Assembly: GCF_016774335.1 (NCBI RefSeq)
Contig: NZ_JAETWA010000047.1
Coordinates: 62,001 to 126,000 of the forward strand
Direction: 5' to 3'
Length of the DNA stretch: 64,000 bases
Origin: Luteimonas saliphila
GTDB lineage: Bacteria; Pseudomonadota; Gammaproteobacteria; Xanthomonadales; Xanthomonadaceae
Positions 36,551 to 46,193 of the stretch are shown piece after piece. The notes under the pieces are model-generated. The model was not told the DNA's origin, searched no databases, and saw only the letters and a list, made by a program, of their open reading frames with translations. Every line of letters starts with the position of its first letter. Positions within the stretch are counted from its first letter, which is position 1. Both the position numbers and the translations under genes were made by a program.

Positions 36551-38722
36551 TTACAGGCGCTGCACGCCGTGCACCACGCCGAGCCGGCGGGTACGGCGGA
36601 TGACCTCGGCCAGGTGCTCGCGGTCGCGGACCTCGATCGAGAAACGGATCACGGCGATGTTGGCGTCGCGCTCGAGGTACTCGACGCCCTCGATGTTGGA
36701 TTCGGCCTTGGCGATCGCCGCGGCCACCTCCGCCAGCGAGCCAGGCTTGTTCTCGGTCTCGATCACCAGCGCGACCGGATAGTCGCCGATCACCTCGCGG
36801 TCCCAGCCGATCGCCACCCAGCGGTCCGGCGACTTGCGGTACTCCACCACGTTCGGACAGTCCAGCCGGTGCACCACGATGCCCTTGCCCGCGGTGTGGT
36901 AGCCCATGATCTCGTCGCCGGGGATCGGCATGCAGCAGTTGGCGAAGCTGATCACCCCGCGTTCGTGCCCCGTGATCAGGATCCGTTCGCCGCGACGCCG
37001 CGTCGGCTCGGCGCCGGACCCGTCGCCGCCAGGATCCTTCTGCGCCAGCGCCAGCGCCACCTGCGAGGGCATGCGGTTGCCCAGCGCGATGTCGGCCAGC
37101 AGTTCCTCCAGCCGCGGGTAGCGCAGCTCGCCCAGGTAGGCGTCGAGCCACGCCTGCGGCAGGCGGTCGAGCGAGGTCCCCAGGTCCTCCAGCGCGCGGT
37201 CGATCATGCGGTGCCCCAGTTGCACCGCGTCCTCGTGTTCGAGCTGCTTGAGCTGGGCGCGGATCGCGGTGCGCGCCTTGCCGGTGACCACGAACTCCAG
37301 CCATTGCGGCTTGGGCAGCGAGGACTTCGCGGTCACCACCTCCACCGACTGCCCGCTGACGAGCTTGGTGCGCAGCGGCACCAGCTTCTTGTCCACGCGC
37401 GCGGCGACCGCGGTGTTGCCGACGTCGGTGTGCACCGCGTAGGCGAAATCGAGCGCGGTGGAGTTGCGCGGCAGCGAGAGGATGTCGCCCTTGGGCGTGA
37501 ACAGGTAGACCTCGTCCGGGAACAGGTCGACCTTGACGTTCTCCAGGAACTCCAGCGACGAACCGGTGGCGCGCTGCGACTCGAGCAGGTTGGCGATCCA
37601 CGAGTGCGCGCGCGCCTGCGCGCCGCTCGGCGCCATGCCGTGCTTGTAGGCCCAGTGCGCGGCGATGCCGCGCTCGGCGATCAGGTCCATCTCCTCGGTC
37701 CGGATCTGCACCTCGATCGGCGAGCCGTAGGGACCGAACAGCACGGTGTGCAGCGACTGGTAGCCGTTGGCCTTGGGGATCGCGATGAAGTCGCGGAAGC
37801 GCCCGTCCAGCGGCTTGAACACCGAATGCGCCACGCCGAGCGCGTGGTAGCAGTCGGCCACCGAATGCACCACGATGCGGAAGCCGAACACGTCCATCAC
37901 CTGGGCGAAGGTCTTTCCCTCCGCGCGCATCTTGTTGTAGATGCTCCAGGGCGACTTGACCCGGCTCACCAGCCGGTACTTCAACCCCTCGTTGGTCAGG
38001 CGCTGCGCGAGTTGCGCCTCGATCTTGGCCATCGCCTCGCGCCGCAGCATCGGCTGGCCGCGGATGTGCTTTTCCAGGATCAGGTGTCGCAGCGGATGCA
38101 GGGCGTGGAAGCCGCGGTCCTGCAGCTCGGCCTTGATCAGGTTCATGCCCAGGCGCTGCGCGATCGGCGCGTAGATCTCCAGCGTCTCGTGGGCGATGCG
38201 CTCGCGCGCCGGTCCCGGCTGCGCGCCGAGCGTGCGCATGTTGTGCAGGCGGTCGCCGAGCTTGATCAGGATCACGCGCAGGTCGCGCGCCATCGCCAGC
38301 ATCATCTTGCGGAAGCTCTCGGCCGCGGCCTCCTGGTGGCTGCTGAAGTGCAGCTTGTCCAGTTTGGTCACCCCGTCCACGAGCTCGGCGACGGTCTCGC
38401 CGAACTCCTCGGCGATCTGCGCGCGGGTGAGCGGCGTGTCCTCGATCGTGTCGTGCAGGATCGCCGCGACCAGGGTTTCCACGTCGACCTTCTGCTCGGC
38501 CAGCACCCGCGCCACCGCCACCGGGTGGGTGATGTAGGGCTCGCCGGACTTGCGCGTCTGTCCCGCGTGCGCGGCCGCCCCCATGGCCCAGGCCCGGCGC
38601 AACTGCACCCGCTGCTCCGACGGCAGGTACCCGGCCGCGCGCTCGAGGTCGCGCACGTAGTCGGGCACGTCCTCTTCGGACGAGGGCACGGGCTGGATCA
38701 GGACGGGGGCGCCTAGGGTCAT
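36551..38722 (-). CDS. spoT: Bifunctional (p)ppGpp synthetase/hydrolase SpoT
   Basis: A 723-residue long RSH enzyme (E. coli SpoT 702). The HD hydrolase domain has AAILHDTIEDTPLTRAQIAE and is intact, the synthetase domain has GRFRDFIAIPKANGYQSLHT with the RXRD basic motif of bifunctional enzymes, followed by TGS (DLFPDEVYLFTPKGDILSLP), helical, zinc-finger-like (FANCCMPIPGDEI) and ACT domains. It makes and degrades the alarmone. The ATG at 38722 follows an untranslated region with repeats. It belongs to the gmk-rpoZ-spoT block. Confidence 0.97.
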   Translation of the reverse strand: MTLGAPVLIQPVPSSEEDVPDYVRDLERAAGYLPSEQRVQLRRAWAMGAAAHAGQTRKSGEPYITHPVAVARVLAEQKVDVETLVAAILHDTIEDTPLTRAQIAEEFGETVAELVDGVTKLDKLHFSSHQEAAAESFRKMMLAMARDLRVILIKLGDRLHNMRTLGAQPGPARERIAHETLEIYAPIAQRLGMNLIKAELQDRGFHALHPLRHLILEKHIRGQPMLRREAMAKIEAQLAQRLTNEGLKYRLVSRVKSPWSIYNKMRAEGKTFAQVMDVFGFRIVVHSVADCYHALGVAHSVFKPLDGRFRDFIAIPKANGYQSLHTVLFGPYGSPIEVQIRTEEMDLIAERGIAAHWAYKHGMAPSGAQARAHSWIANLLESQRATGSSLEFLENVKVDLFPDEVYLFTPKGDILSLPRNSTALDFAYAVHTDVGNTAVAARVDKKLVPLRTKLVSGQSVEVVTAKSSLPKPQWLEFVVTGKARTAIRAQLKQLEHEDAVQLGHRMIDRALEDLGTSLDRLPQAWLDAYLGELRYPRLEELLADIALGNRMPSQVALALAQKDPGGDGSGAEPTRRRGERILITGHERGVISFANCCMPIPGDEIMGYHTAGKGIVVHRLDCPNVVEYRKSPDRWVAIGWDREVIGDYPVALVIETENKPGSLAEVAAAIAKAESNIEGVEYLERDANIAVIRFSIEVRDREHLAEVIRRTRRLGVVHGVQRL

Positions 38723-38742
38723 GACCTGAGCCTACGGCGAAA

Positions 38743-39034
38743 GGCCGGGAATGGGGAATAGGGAATGGGACTCGGAAAGCCATCCCGCGATCGTTCAGAA
38801 TCCCGGCGATGGTGCTGCGAACGCGCATGCGGAGCACGGACGGCGATGGCGCTCGAGGGCCGAAGACGCCGGGTCCCGGCTTCGCAGGGTGGGCCGCACC
38901 CGGACTGCGCCACCCGCGACCGCCCCCAGAATGCCGAAGGCCCCGCCAAGGCGGGGCCTTCAAAACCAGCGTGAGGGCGGATTGGAACCGGAGCTCCGGC
39001 TTTCAGACTGCCGATTCCCCATTCCCTATTCCCC
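38743..39034. repeat. GGGAAT inverted repeat pair between rpoZ and spoT, with an internal hairpin
   Basis: A 17-bp sequence at 38753-38769 (GGGGAATAGGGAATGGG) recurs inverted at 39018-39034. Between them lies a perfect 12-bp stem with a 2-base loop at 38936-38961 (GAAGGCCCCGCC/GGCGGGGCCTTC). The 316-bp gap contains no supported gene. The hairpin has no T-run in the direction of rpoZ and may stabilise or separate the rpoZ and spoT messages. Confidence 0.75.
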
Positions 39035-39038
39035 GCCT

Positions 39039-39341
39039 TCAGAGATCGTCGCCCTTCATGTCGTCGTCGCCGGCGACCACTTCGGCGGCGGCCCATTCCA
39101 GCGCCTCGCGCTCCTTGCGCTCGCGCTCGGCCTTGTCGACGGCGTCGATATAGGGCTGGTCGATGCGGCGGGCGGCGATCTCGCGCAGCGCCAGGACGGT
39201 CGGCTTGTCCTGGGCGTCGGCGTTGTCGATCTGCGGCTCCACGCCGTTGGCGAGCTGGCGCGCGCGCTTGGCGGCCATCATGACGAGCTCGAAGCGGTTG
39301 TCGACCACTTCCAGGCAATCTTCCACGGTGATGCGGGCCAT
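39039..39341 (-). CDS. rpoZ: DNA-directed RNA polymerase omega subunit
   Basis: A 100-residue omega subunit. The start at 39341 ([20 protein letters not shown]) matches the family; a frame upstream to 39374 is not needed. The segment [20 protein letters not shown] and [11 protein letters not shown] are conserved. Omega aids assembly of RNA polymerase and, in Proteobacteria, contributes to ppGpp site 1, which fits its location beside spoT. The acidic C-terminus ends DDDMKGDDL. Confidence 0.97.
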   Translation of the reverse strand: MARITVEDCLEVVDNRFELVMMAAKRARQLANGVEPQIDNADAQDKPTVLALREIAARRIDQPYIDAVDKAERERKEREALEWAAAEVVAGDDDMKGDDL

Positions 39342-39478
39342 AGGTCTCCCGGCGGCCGGCAGGCCGTCGATCAAAAGCGGTGAGGGTCGGCGATTCTAGG
39401 CAAACACACGCCGAGACGCAAGCTGCGACGTTGGAAATCAGTAACTTAGGGGTCGAAACCCGCCCCGGCCATCGCGGA

Positions 39479-40096
39479 TCAGGGGTCGGCCAGCAGCCCC
39501 TCGATCAGCCGGGCATGGCGAAGCACCTGCTGCTCGCGGCGCAGGCGGCTGGCGACGAACACCGCGCACATCTCGTCGACAGCGGTGTCGAACACCTCGT
39601 TGACGATGACGTAGTCGAACTCGCCGTGGTGCGACATCTCCTCACGGGCATTGGCGAGGCGGCGCGCGATCACCTCCTCGCTGTCCTGGCCTCGCTTGCG
39701 CATGCGCTGCTCCAGCGCCTCGCGCGAGGGCGGCAGGATGAACACGCTGACCGCGTCGGGCACCTGCCGCTTGACCTGCTGCGCGCCCTGCCAGTCGATC
39801 TCCAGCAGCACGTCGCGTCCGGTGTCGAGCTGCGGCTCGACCGACTGCCGCGCCGTGCCCTTCCAGTCGCCGTGGACCTGCGCGTACTCGAAGAAGTCGC
39901 CGGCGCGGATCATCGCCTTGAATTCCTCAGCGGCGATGAAGTGGTAATGCTCGGCATGGCGCTCGCCCGGTCGCGGCGCGCGCGAGGTGAACGAGATCGA
40001 CAGGCAGATGTTGGGGTCGCGCGCCAGGCAGGCGTTGACGATGCTCGACTTGCCGGCGCCCGAGGGCGCCGCGACGATGAACAGGGTGCCGCGCAT
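39479..40096 (-). CDS. gmk: Guanylate kinase
   Basis: A 205-residue enzyme (E. coli Gmk 207). The P-loop is APSGAGKSSIV (residues 9-19) and SRAPRPGERHAEHYHF is the GMP-binding region; DWQGAQQVK and IVNEVFDTAVDEM follow. It converts GMP to GDP with ATP. The start at 40096 gives the family length; an extended frame to 40168 is repeat-derived. Only 5 bp separate the start codon from a long GGGAAT inverted repeat. Part of the gmk-rpoZ-spoT-ridA-recG block. Confidence 0.97.
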   Translation of the reverse strand: MRGTLFIVAAPSGAGKSSIVNACLARDPNICLSISFTSRAPRPGERHAEHYHFIAAEEFKAMIRAGDFFEYAQVHGDWKGTARQSVEPQLDTGRDVLLEIDWQGAQQVKRQVPDAVSVFILPPSREALEQRMRKRGQDSEEVIARRLANAREEMSHHGEFDYVIVNEVFDTAVDEMCAVFVASRLRREQQVLRHARLIEGLLADP

Positions 40097-40101
40097 CAGA
40101 A

Positions 40102-40228
40102 GGCCGGGAATGGGGAATCGGGAATCGGGAGTGGAGACAGCAGCGACTCGATGGTCACCGGGCCGCATCGCAGGTCGGGGAGTCTACCGCTTCCGCGATT
40201 CCCCATTCCCGATTCCCCATTCCCGGCC
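40102..40228. repeat. 24-bp perfect GGGAAT inverted repeat between gmk and yicC
   Basis: The 24 bases at 40102-40125 (starting GGCCGGGAATGGGG) recur as an exact inverted copy at 40205-40228, with a 79-base loop. One arm is adjacent to the gmk start region and the other touches the yicC stop codon. It fills essentially the whole gap between the two genes. Confidence 0.85.
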
Positions 40229-41092
40229 CTACTCAATGTTCTGCACCTGCTCGCGGATCTGGTCGATCAGCACCTTCAGCTCGACCGCCGCGCGGGTCGT
40301 GCGCGCGTCGACGGACTTGCTGCCCAGGGTATTGGCCTCGCGGTTGAATTCCTGCAGCAGGAAATCCAGCCGGCGACCCACCGGCTCCGGCTGTCGGAAC
40401 ACGCGCCGGATCTCGTCGACGTGGCTGGACAGGCGGTCGAGCTCTTCGTCCACGTCGAGCTTCTGCAGCGACAGCACCAACTCCTGTTCCACGCGCCCGG
40501 GATCGGCGGCCTGGGCGAGGTCGGCCAGGCGCGCTTCGAGCTTCGTGCGCTGTCCTTCGCGGATCGCCGGCACCAGGGTGCGCACCTCGCCGGCGATGCG
40601 TTCGATGCCGTCGACGCGCTCGAGGATCGCCGCGACCAGCTTGCCACCCTCGCGTTCGCGCGAGGCAAGGAACTCGTCGAGCACCTCGTCGAGCAGGGCC
40701 AGCGCCTCGCCTTGCAGCTCGGCCGGATCGGCCGCCTGCGACTGCAGCACGCCGGGAAACTGCAGCAGCTCGACCAGTCCGGTGCGCAGGTCGGGGAAGT
40801 GCCCGCGCAGCGACCCGGCGAGTTCGCCCAGGCGTGCGACCAGCGCCTCGTCGACCTGCAGCGAGAGTGCGCCCTCGGCCTGGCGCAGCCGCAGCGCCAG
40901 GTCGACCTTGCCGCGTGCGACACGCCCGGACACCCGTTCGCGCAGCGCCGGTTCCAGCACGCGCAATTCCTCGGGCAGCCGCGTGCCGAGCTCGAGGAAC
41001 CGGTGGTTGACCGCGCGCAGCTCGCAGCCGAGCGTGCCCCAGGGCGTGCTGCGTTCGCCCGAGGCGTAGGCGGTCATGCTGCGGATCGACAT
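40229..41092 (-). CDS. yicC: YicC/YloC family endoribonuclease
   Basis: A 287-residue protein, identical in length to E. coli YicC when started at 41092 (MSIRSMTAYASGERST). The N-terminal MTAYASG and RAVNHRFLEL motifs and the C-terminal GRRLDFLLQEFNREANTLGS are diagnostic. YicC family members have been reported to be endoribonucleases affecting small RNAs. Divergent from rph, with which it shares an 81-bp control region. Confidence 0.96.
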   Translation of the reverse strand: MSIRSMTAYASGERSTPWGTLGCELRAVNHRFLELGTRLPEELRVLEPALRERVSGRVARGKVDLALRLRQAEGALSLQVDEALVARLGELAGSLRGHFPDLRTGLVELLQFPGVLQSQAADPAELQGEALALLDEVLDEFLASREREGGKLVAAILERVDGIERIAGEVRTLVPAIREGQRTKLEARLADLAQAADPGRVEQELVLSLQKLDVDEELDRLSSHVDEIRRVFRQPEPVGRRLDFLLQEFNREANTLGSKSVDARTTRAAVELKVLIDQIREQVQNIE

Positions 41093-41173
41093 CGTGCGTC
41101 CCATGATCGCCGAGGCGGAGGCGAGGATCGCCAATGGTAATCTGGCGCACCCCACTTTGCCGGAAGTTCCCGC

Positions 41174-41899
41174 ATGAGCATCGCCCGCCCCAGCGGCCGC
41201 GCGCCCGACCAGCTGCGCGAGGTCCGCATCGTGCGCGGCTTCACCCACCATGCGGAGGGCTCGGTGCTGGTCTCGTTCGGGGAAACCCGGGTGTTGTGCA
41301 CCGCCAGCATCGACAACAAGGTGCCGGCGTTCATGCGCGGCAAGGGCGAAGGCTGGGTGACGGCGGAGTACGGGATGCTGCCGCGCGCGACCCACACCCG
41401 CTCCGACCGCGAGGCCGCGCGTGGCAAGCAGGGCGGGCGGACGCTGGAGATCCAGCGCCTGATCGGCCGTGCCCTGCGCGCCTGCGTCGACCGTAGCGCG
41501 CTGGGCGAGCGCACCATCACCCTCGACTGCGACGTGCTGCAGGCCGATGGCGGCACCCGTACCGCGGCGATCACCGGCGCCTACGTCGCGCTGGTGGACG
41601 CGGTGCGCTGGCTGCGGGCCAGGCGCGAAATCGCGCGCGACCCGGTGTTCGGCGCGGTGGCCGCGGTGTCGGTCGGCGTCTATCGCGGTGTGCCGGTGCT
41701 CGACCTCGACTACGCCGAGGACAGCGACTGCGACACCGACATGAACGTGGTGATGAACGACGGCGGCGGCTTCATCGAACTGCAGGGCACGGCCGAGGGC
41801 CATGCCTTCCGCCGCGACGAACTCGATGCGCTGCTGGGGCTGGCCGAAACCGGCATCAGGGACCTGCTCGACAAGCAGCGCGAAGCCCTGGCGCGATGA
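41174..41899 (+). CDS. rph: Ribonuclease PH
   Basis: A 241-residue phosphorolytic 3'-to-5' exoribonuclease (E. coli full-length 238). The phosphate-binding arginines lie in [20 protein letters not shown], and the catalytic aspartates in [18 protein letters not shown]. It trims tRNA 3' ends. The gene is intact, unlike the frameshifted allele of E. coli K-12. Its stop overlaps the rdgB start as ATGA, so the two are coupled. Confidence 0.97.
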   Translation: MSIARPSGRAPDQLREVRIVRGFTHHAEGSVLVSFGETRVLCTASIDNKVPAFMRGKGEGWVTAEYGMLPRATHTRSDREAARGKQGGRTLEIQRLIGRALRACVDRSALGERTITLDCDVLQADGGTRTAAITGAYVALVDAVRWLRARREIARDPVFGAVAAVSVGVYRGVPVLDLDYAEDSDCDTDMNVVMNDGGGFIELQGTAEGHAFRRDELDALLGLAETGIRDLLDKQREALAR

Positions 41900-42543
41900 G
41901 TAAGGCGAAACCGCTGGTGCTGGCGTCGAACAACGCCGGCAAGCTCGAGGAATTCCGCGCGCTGCTGGCGCACGACGGTTACGAGGTCCGCGCCCAGGCC
42001 GAGTTCGGCGTGGAAGACGCCGAGGAAACCGGCCTGAGCTTCGTCGAGAACGCGATCCTCAAGGCGCGTCACGCCTGCCGGGCCACCGGCCTGCCGGCGC
42101 TGGCGGACGATTCGGGACTCTGCGTCGACGCCCTCGACGGCGCCCCCGGGCTCTATTCGGCGCGCTATGCGGGCGGACACGGCGATGCCGCGCGCAACAT
42201 CGACAAGCTGTTGCGTGCACTGTCCGAAGTCGCAGACGCCGATCGCGGCGCGCAGTTCGTCTGCGCGCTGGCGATGCTGCGGCACGCGGAGGATCCGCGT
42301 CCGGTCATCGTCGAGGGCAGCTGGCGCGGTGCGATCCTGCGCGCGCGCCTCGGCAGCGGCGGCCACGGCTACGACCCGGTGTTCCTCGATCCCGTGCACG
42401 GCCAGACCGCGGCGGAGATGCCGTTGTCGCTCAAGAACCGGCTGAGCCATCGCGGTCAGGCGCTGGCGCTGCTGCGGCAAAGGCTTTCCGCGGTTTCACC
42501 GAGTGCTGGCGATGCCATCCATGGCGCAACACGATCGCCCTGA
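41896..42543 (+). CDS. rdgB: dITP/XTP pyrophosphatase RdgB (HAM1 family)
   Basis: A 215-residue enzyme. Motifs are [30 protein letters not shown] and [12 protein letters not shown], all intact. It removes non-canonical purine nucleotides such as dITP and XTP. ATGA overlap with rph. The last 15 residues overlap the presumed hemW start in another frame, which makes the tail slightly longer than E. coli RdgB (197). Confidence 0.97.
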   Translation: MSKAKPLVLASNNAGKLEEFRALLAHDGYEVRAQAEFGVEDAEETGLSFVENAILKARHACRATGLPALADDSGLCVDALDGAPGLYSARYAGGHGDAARNIDKLLRALSEVADADRGAQFVCALAMLRHAEDPRPVIVEGSWRGAILRARLGSGGHGYDPVFLDPVHGQTAAEMPLSLKNRLSHRGQALALLRQRLSAVSPSAGDAIHGATRSP

Positions 42544-43762
42544 CGATCACCTGCCCGGCCATCCGTGGCCGGGCGTTCAGCAGCACGCGGGCCAATGGCC
42601 CGCCAACGCGCTGCTTCACCCACCGCTCTCGCTGTACGTGCACCTGCCCTGGTGCGTGCGCAAGTGTCCGTACTGCGACTTCAATTCGCACGAGGCGCGC
42701 GGCGTGCTGCCGTTCGAAGCCTACGTCGACGCGCTGCTGGCCGATCTCGACCACGACCTGCCGCTGGCCTGGGGTCGCACGGTGCACAGCGTGTTCTTCG
42801 GCGGCGGCACACCGAGCCTGTTCCCGCCCGACGCGATCGACCGCTTCCTGCAGGGCGCCAGCGCGCGCCTGCGGTTCGCGCCCGGGGCCGAGATCACCCT
42901 GGAAACCAATCCCGGAACCGCCGAACACGGCCGTTTCGGAGATTACCGCGCGGCCGGCGTGAACCGGATCAGCTTCGGCGTCCAGAGTTTCGACGACGAC
43001 TGCCTGCAACGCCTGGGCCGGATCCACGACAGTGCGCAGGCCGAAGCCGCGGTGAAGCTGGCGCAGGACGCCGGCCTGGACAACCTCAACCTCGACCTGA
43101 TGTACGCCCTGCCCGGGCAGGCGCTGGCGGGCGCCGAGCACGACATCGAGCGCGCGCTCGCGCTGCAGCCGGCGCACGTCTCGCACTACCAGCTGACCCT
43201 GGAACCCAACACCGTGTTCGCGGCGCGCCCGCCGCAGGGCATTCCCGACGACGACCTCGCCTGGGACATGCAGGAGCGCTGCCAGGCGCTGCTGGCCGAC
43301 GCGGGCTATGCCCAGTACGAGGTCTCCGCTTACGCCAAGCCGGGCCGGCGCTGCGCGCACAACCTGAACTACTGGCGCTTCGGCGACTACCTCGGGATCG
43401 GCGCGGGGGCGCACGGCAAGCTCACCCTCGGCGCAGAACAGGCGATCCTGCGCCGCTGGAAGCTCAGGCACCCGACGGCGTGGCTTGCCGCGGCTGGTAG
43501 CCCGGCCGCCATCGGCGGCGACGAGCGCATCACGCCGGAACAGCGTCCGTTCGAATTCATGCTCAACGCGCTGCGCCTGGTGGAAGGCTTCGCGCTGGCC
43601 GATTTCGAGGCGCGATGCGGATTGCCGCAAACCGCGATCGAGGCACCGCTGGCGACCGCCGAGGCACGCGGATGGCTGCGCCGGGAAAGCGGTTACATCG
43701 TGCCGACCCCGCTCGGTCGCCGCTTCGGCAACGACGTGATCGGCCTGTTCCTGGCCGGCTGA
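42521..43762 (+). CDS. hemW: Radical SAM heme chaperone HemW
   Basis: A 413-residue protein with the HemW cluster motif CVRKCPYCDFNSH near residue 46, then FFGGGTPSLF, GVQSFDD and LDLMYALPGQ, and a C-terminal HemN-like domain. HemW is a heme-trafficking chaperone and is not the coproporphyrinogen oxidase HemN. The start is uncertain: ATGs at 42512 and 42521 and a GTG at 42503 all overlap the end of rdgB and none has a clear Shine-Dalgarno site. E. coli HemW is 378 residues; the extra 35 residues before YVHLPWC are histidine- and proline-rich. Confidence 0.93.
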   Translation: MAQHDRPDDHLPGHPWPGVQQHAGQWPANALLHPPLSLYVHLPWCVRKCPYCDFNSHEARGVLPFEAYVDALLADLDHDLPLAWGRTVHSVFFGGGTPSLFPPDAIDRFLQGASARLRFAPGAEITLETNPGTAEHGRFGDYRAAGVNRISFGVQSFDDDCLQRLGRIHDSAQAEAAVKLAQDAGLDNLNLDLMYALPGQALAGAEHDIERALALQPAHVSHYQLTLEPNTVFAARPPQGIPDDDLAWDMQERCQALLADAGYAQYEVSAYAKPGRRCAHNLNYWRFGDYLGIGAGAHGKLTLGAEQAILRRWKLRHPTAWLAAAGSPAAIGGDERITPEQRPFEFMLNALRLVEGFALADFEARCGLPQTAIEAPLATAEARGWLRRESGYIVPTPLGRRFGNDVIGLFLAG

Positions 43763-43838
43763 GACCGCTGGCCGCGACATTGGCCGATCCGCGTCTGTCA
43801 TGTAAGTATTGCCCCGACCTCTCGTCGCAGCACGCTTG

Positions 43839-46193
43839 ATGCCCGCATCGTCCCCGCCCGTCGAACCCGCGGTCCCGAGGTCGCTCGCCGTTGCCGGGCT
43901 GCCGCAACGCGTGCGCAAGGCGCTGGAGGCGGCCCTGACCCTGGTGACCGACGAGATCGAGCCGCACCTGGGATCGATGCTCAACGAGTTCGAGGAGGAG
44001 TTGTTCCGGCTCGCCGACCAAGCCCGCAACCCGGGCACCGAGTCGGGCTACATGCAGACGCTGCGGACCTTCCGCCTCAACCGCTCCGACCTGATCCCGC
44101 GCTTCATCCTCGAGCTCGAGGCGGCGGTCGCCGCGATCCGGTCGCCGCCGCCGGCGACCGCCCACGCCGGCGGCACGACGCGCAACCTGCCCGCGCAGTC
44201 CGGCTTCGGCAAGCTCAGCCTCGTCGACGAGTCGGTGATGGACGAAGGCATGGTGATGCGCGAGATCGCCGGCCGCCAGGAAGCCCGCGCCAACCTCGCC
44301 CTGCACCTGCTCGGTCAGCGCTTCGGCGTGCTGGCGGCGTCCCCCGCTTTCGACACCGAGCGCCTGCCGCTGGGCCCGCAGTCGTTGTGCCGGGCCATGC
44401 GCGGCGCCGCGCAGGCCCTGGACATCGAGCACGATTCGCGCCTGCTGCTCTACCGCATCTTCGACCGCCATGTGATGACGCATTACTGGCGCGTGCTCGA
44501 CCGGCTCGACGAACTGCTCGACCGCGAAGGCGTCCTGGCCGGCCTGACCTACGTCCCGGTGCGCATCCGTCCGTCGCCGCAAAGGCAGGAGGCCGCCACG
44601 TCGACCGCGCCGACGGACGCGACGCGCGGCCCCGGCGCGGCGACCATGCGGACCTCGCGCAGCGGTGGCGCGTCCAGCGGACGCGCGGTGTACCACGTTT
44701 CCGATCCGCAGCGGCCGCATACCGGCTGGATGGGCGAGCCGATCGAGGAGCTCGACGACGACGAGAAGGTCGCCTCCGAGCAGTTGCAGCAGTTGCTCAC
44801 CAGCCGTCGCGAGCTGCTCGGCAAGCTGCGCCCGGGGAAGCAGCCCAGGCCCAGTGCGGTCATCGGCAGCGAGGACGTGTTCGCCGCGCTCGCGCACCTG
44901 CAGGCGCAGCCTCTGTCCGTGGCCGGCGCGCCGCAGACGCTGGCGGACGTGAAGCAGACGCTGCTGGCGCAGGCACGCCAGCGCCGCGGTACGCATGCCG
45001 AGCTGTCGCCACGCGACAACGACACCTTCGAGCTGCTGGGCATGCTGTTCGGCAACCTCGACGAGGAGATCCGCGCCGACGCCCCGGCGGCGGCCCTGGT
45101 CAAGCGCCTGCAGGTGCCGCTGCTGCGGGTGGCGCTGAGCGACAGCGGCTTTTTCGTGCGCAGCCGCCACCCCGCGCGCCAGTTGCTGAACACGGTCGCC
45201 GAGAGCGCGGCGAAATGGCTCGACGACGCCGACTTCGACCCGCAGTTCCTGGCGCCGCTGCAGAAGGCGGTCAACCACGTCGTCGAGAAGTACGACGGCG
45301 ACGTCGAGGTGTTCTCGACCTCGAACGAGCAGTTGCAGACCCACCTGCAGGCCCAGGTGCGCAAGGCCGAACTGCTGGAGAAGCGGCACACCGAGGCCGC
45401 GCGCGGCAAGGAGAAGCTGGAGGTCGCGAAGCTGCGGGCGGCCGAGGTCATGTCCGGGGTGATCGGCGACCAGCGGCTGCCGCGTTTCAGCCGCGCCCTG
45501 CTCAACCAGGCCTGGGCCGACGTGCTGACCCTGACCCTGCTGCGCCAGGGCGAGGACTCCGAGGGCTGGAACAAGCAGCTGGACCTCACCCGGCGCATCG
45601 TCGAGGCCTGCAGCCGCGACGACGCGCTGCGCGACCCGGAGCTGGTCGCGCACATCGAAGCCTCGCTGGCCCAGGTCGGCTACCACGGCGAGGAAGCCAG
45701 CGTCATCGCCCAGCGCCTGACCAGCAGCCGTTCGGACGAGGAGGAAGGCGACACCGCCTCGCGCACCGAACTGGCGATGAAGCTCAAGGCACGCACCCGC
45801 CTGGGCGAGGATTCCGACAGGAAGAAGAAGCCGCTGCCACCCCGTACGCCCGAGGAGCAGGCGCGCTACGAGCAGCTCAAGGTGCTGCCGTTCGGGACCT
45901 GGATCGAGTTCGTCACCAACCAGCAGGGCGACGTGGTGCGCCGGCGCCTGTCGTGGTTCAGCCCGCTCACCGACAACGCGCTGTTCGTCAACCAGCGCGG
46001 CCAGCGCGTCGGCGAACAGTCGCTCGACAGCGTGGCGCGCATGCTCGCGTCGGGGCAGGCGCGGATCGTCATCGCCGGCCATGCCCGCCTGGTTGATCGC
46101 GCCTGGCAGGCGGCGATGCACGCGCTGCGCAGTTTCGCCGGTCTCGGCGACAAGGACCCCGAGGGCGCCGAAGGCGCGGGGGCACCGGCATGA
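43839..46193 (+). CDS. DUF1631 family protein
   Basis: A 784-residue cytoplasmic protein of the DUF1631 family, mostly helical with coiled-coil segments (KAELLEKRHTEAARGKEKLE). Motifs seen are PHLGSMLNEFEEELFRLADQ near residue 50 and FGTWIEFVTNQQGDVVRRRL near the C-terminus, a beta-rich end resembling PilZ-type folds. The function is not established. It is followed, with 4-bp overlap, by a PilZ-domain gene. The start at 43839 is chosen as the first ATG; a TTG at 43809 is a possible alternative. Confidence 0.85.
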   Translation: MPASSPPVEPAVPRSLAVAGLPQRVRKALEAALTLVTDEIEPHLGSMLNEFEEELFRLADQARNPGTESGYMQTLRTFRLNRSDLIPRFILELEAAVAAIRSPPPATAHAGGTTRNLPAQSGFGKLSLVDESVMDEGMVMREIAGRQEARANLALHLLGQRFGVLAASPAFDTERLPLGPQSLCRAMRGAAQALDIEHDSRLLLYRIFDRHVMTHYWRVLDRLDELLDREGVLAGLTYVPVRIRPSPQRQEAATSTAPTDATRGPGAATMRTSRSGGASSGRAVYHVSDPQRPHTGWMGEPIEELDDDEKVASEQLQQLLTSRRELLGKLRPGKQPRPSAVIGSEDVFAALAHLQAQPLSVAGAPQTLADVKQTLLAQARQRRGTHAELSPRDNDTFELLGMLFGNLDEEIRADAPAAALVKRLQVPLLRVALSDSGFFVRSRHPARQLLNTVAESAAKWLDDADFDPQFLAPLQKAVNHVVEKYDGDVEVFSTSNEQLQTHLQAQVRKAELLEKRHTEAARGKEKLEVAKLRAAEVMSGVIGDQRLPRFSRALLNQAWADVLTLTLLRQGEDSEGWNKQLDLTRRIVEACSRDDALRDPELVAHIEASLAQVGYHGEEASVIAQRLTSSRSDEEEGDTASRTELAMKLKARTRLGEDSDRKKKPLPPRTPEEQARYEQLKVLPFGTWIEFVTNQQGDVVRRRLSWFSPLTDNALFVNQRGQRVGEQSLDSVARMLASGQARIVIAGHARLVDRAWQAAMHALRSFAGLGDKDPEGAEGAGAPA

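Noticed and set aside
38962..39010. Possible tRNA-like sequence next to the hairpin before spoT.
   Set aside because: No cloverleaf can be drawn; the TPsiC-like string GGATTGGAACC does not pair with flanking arms.
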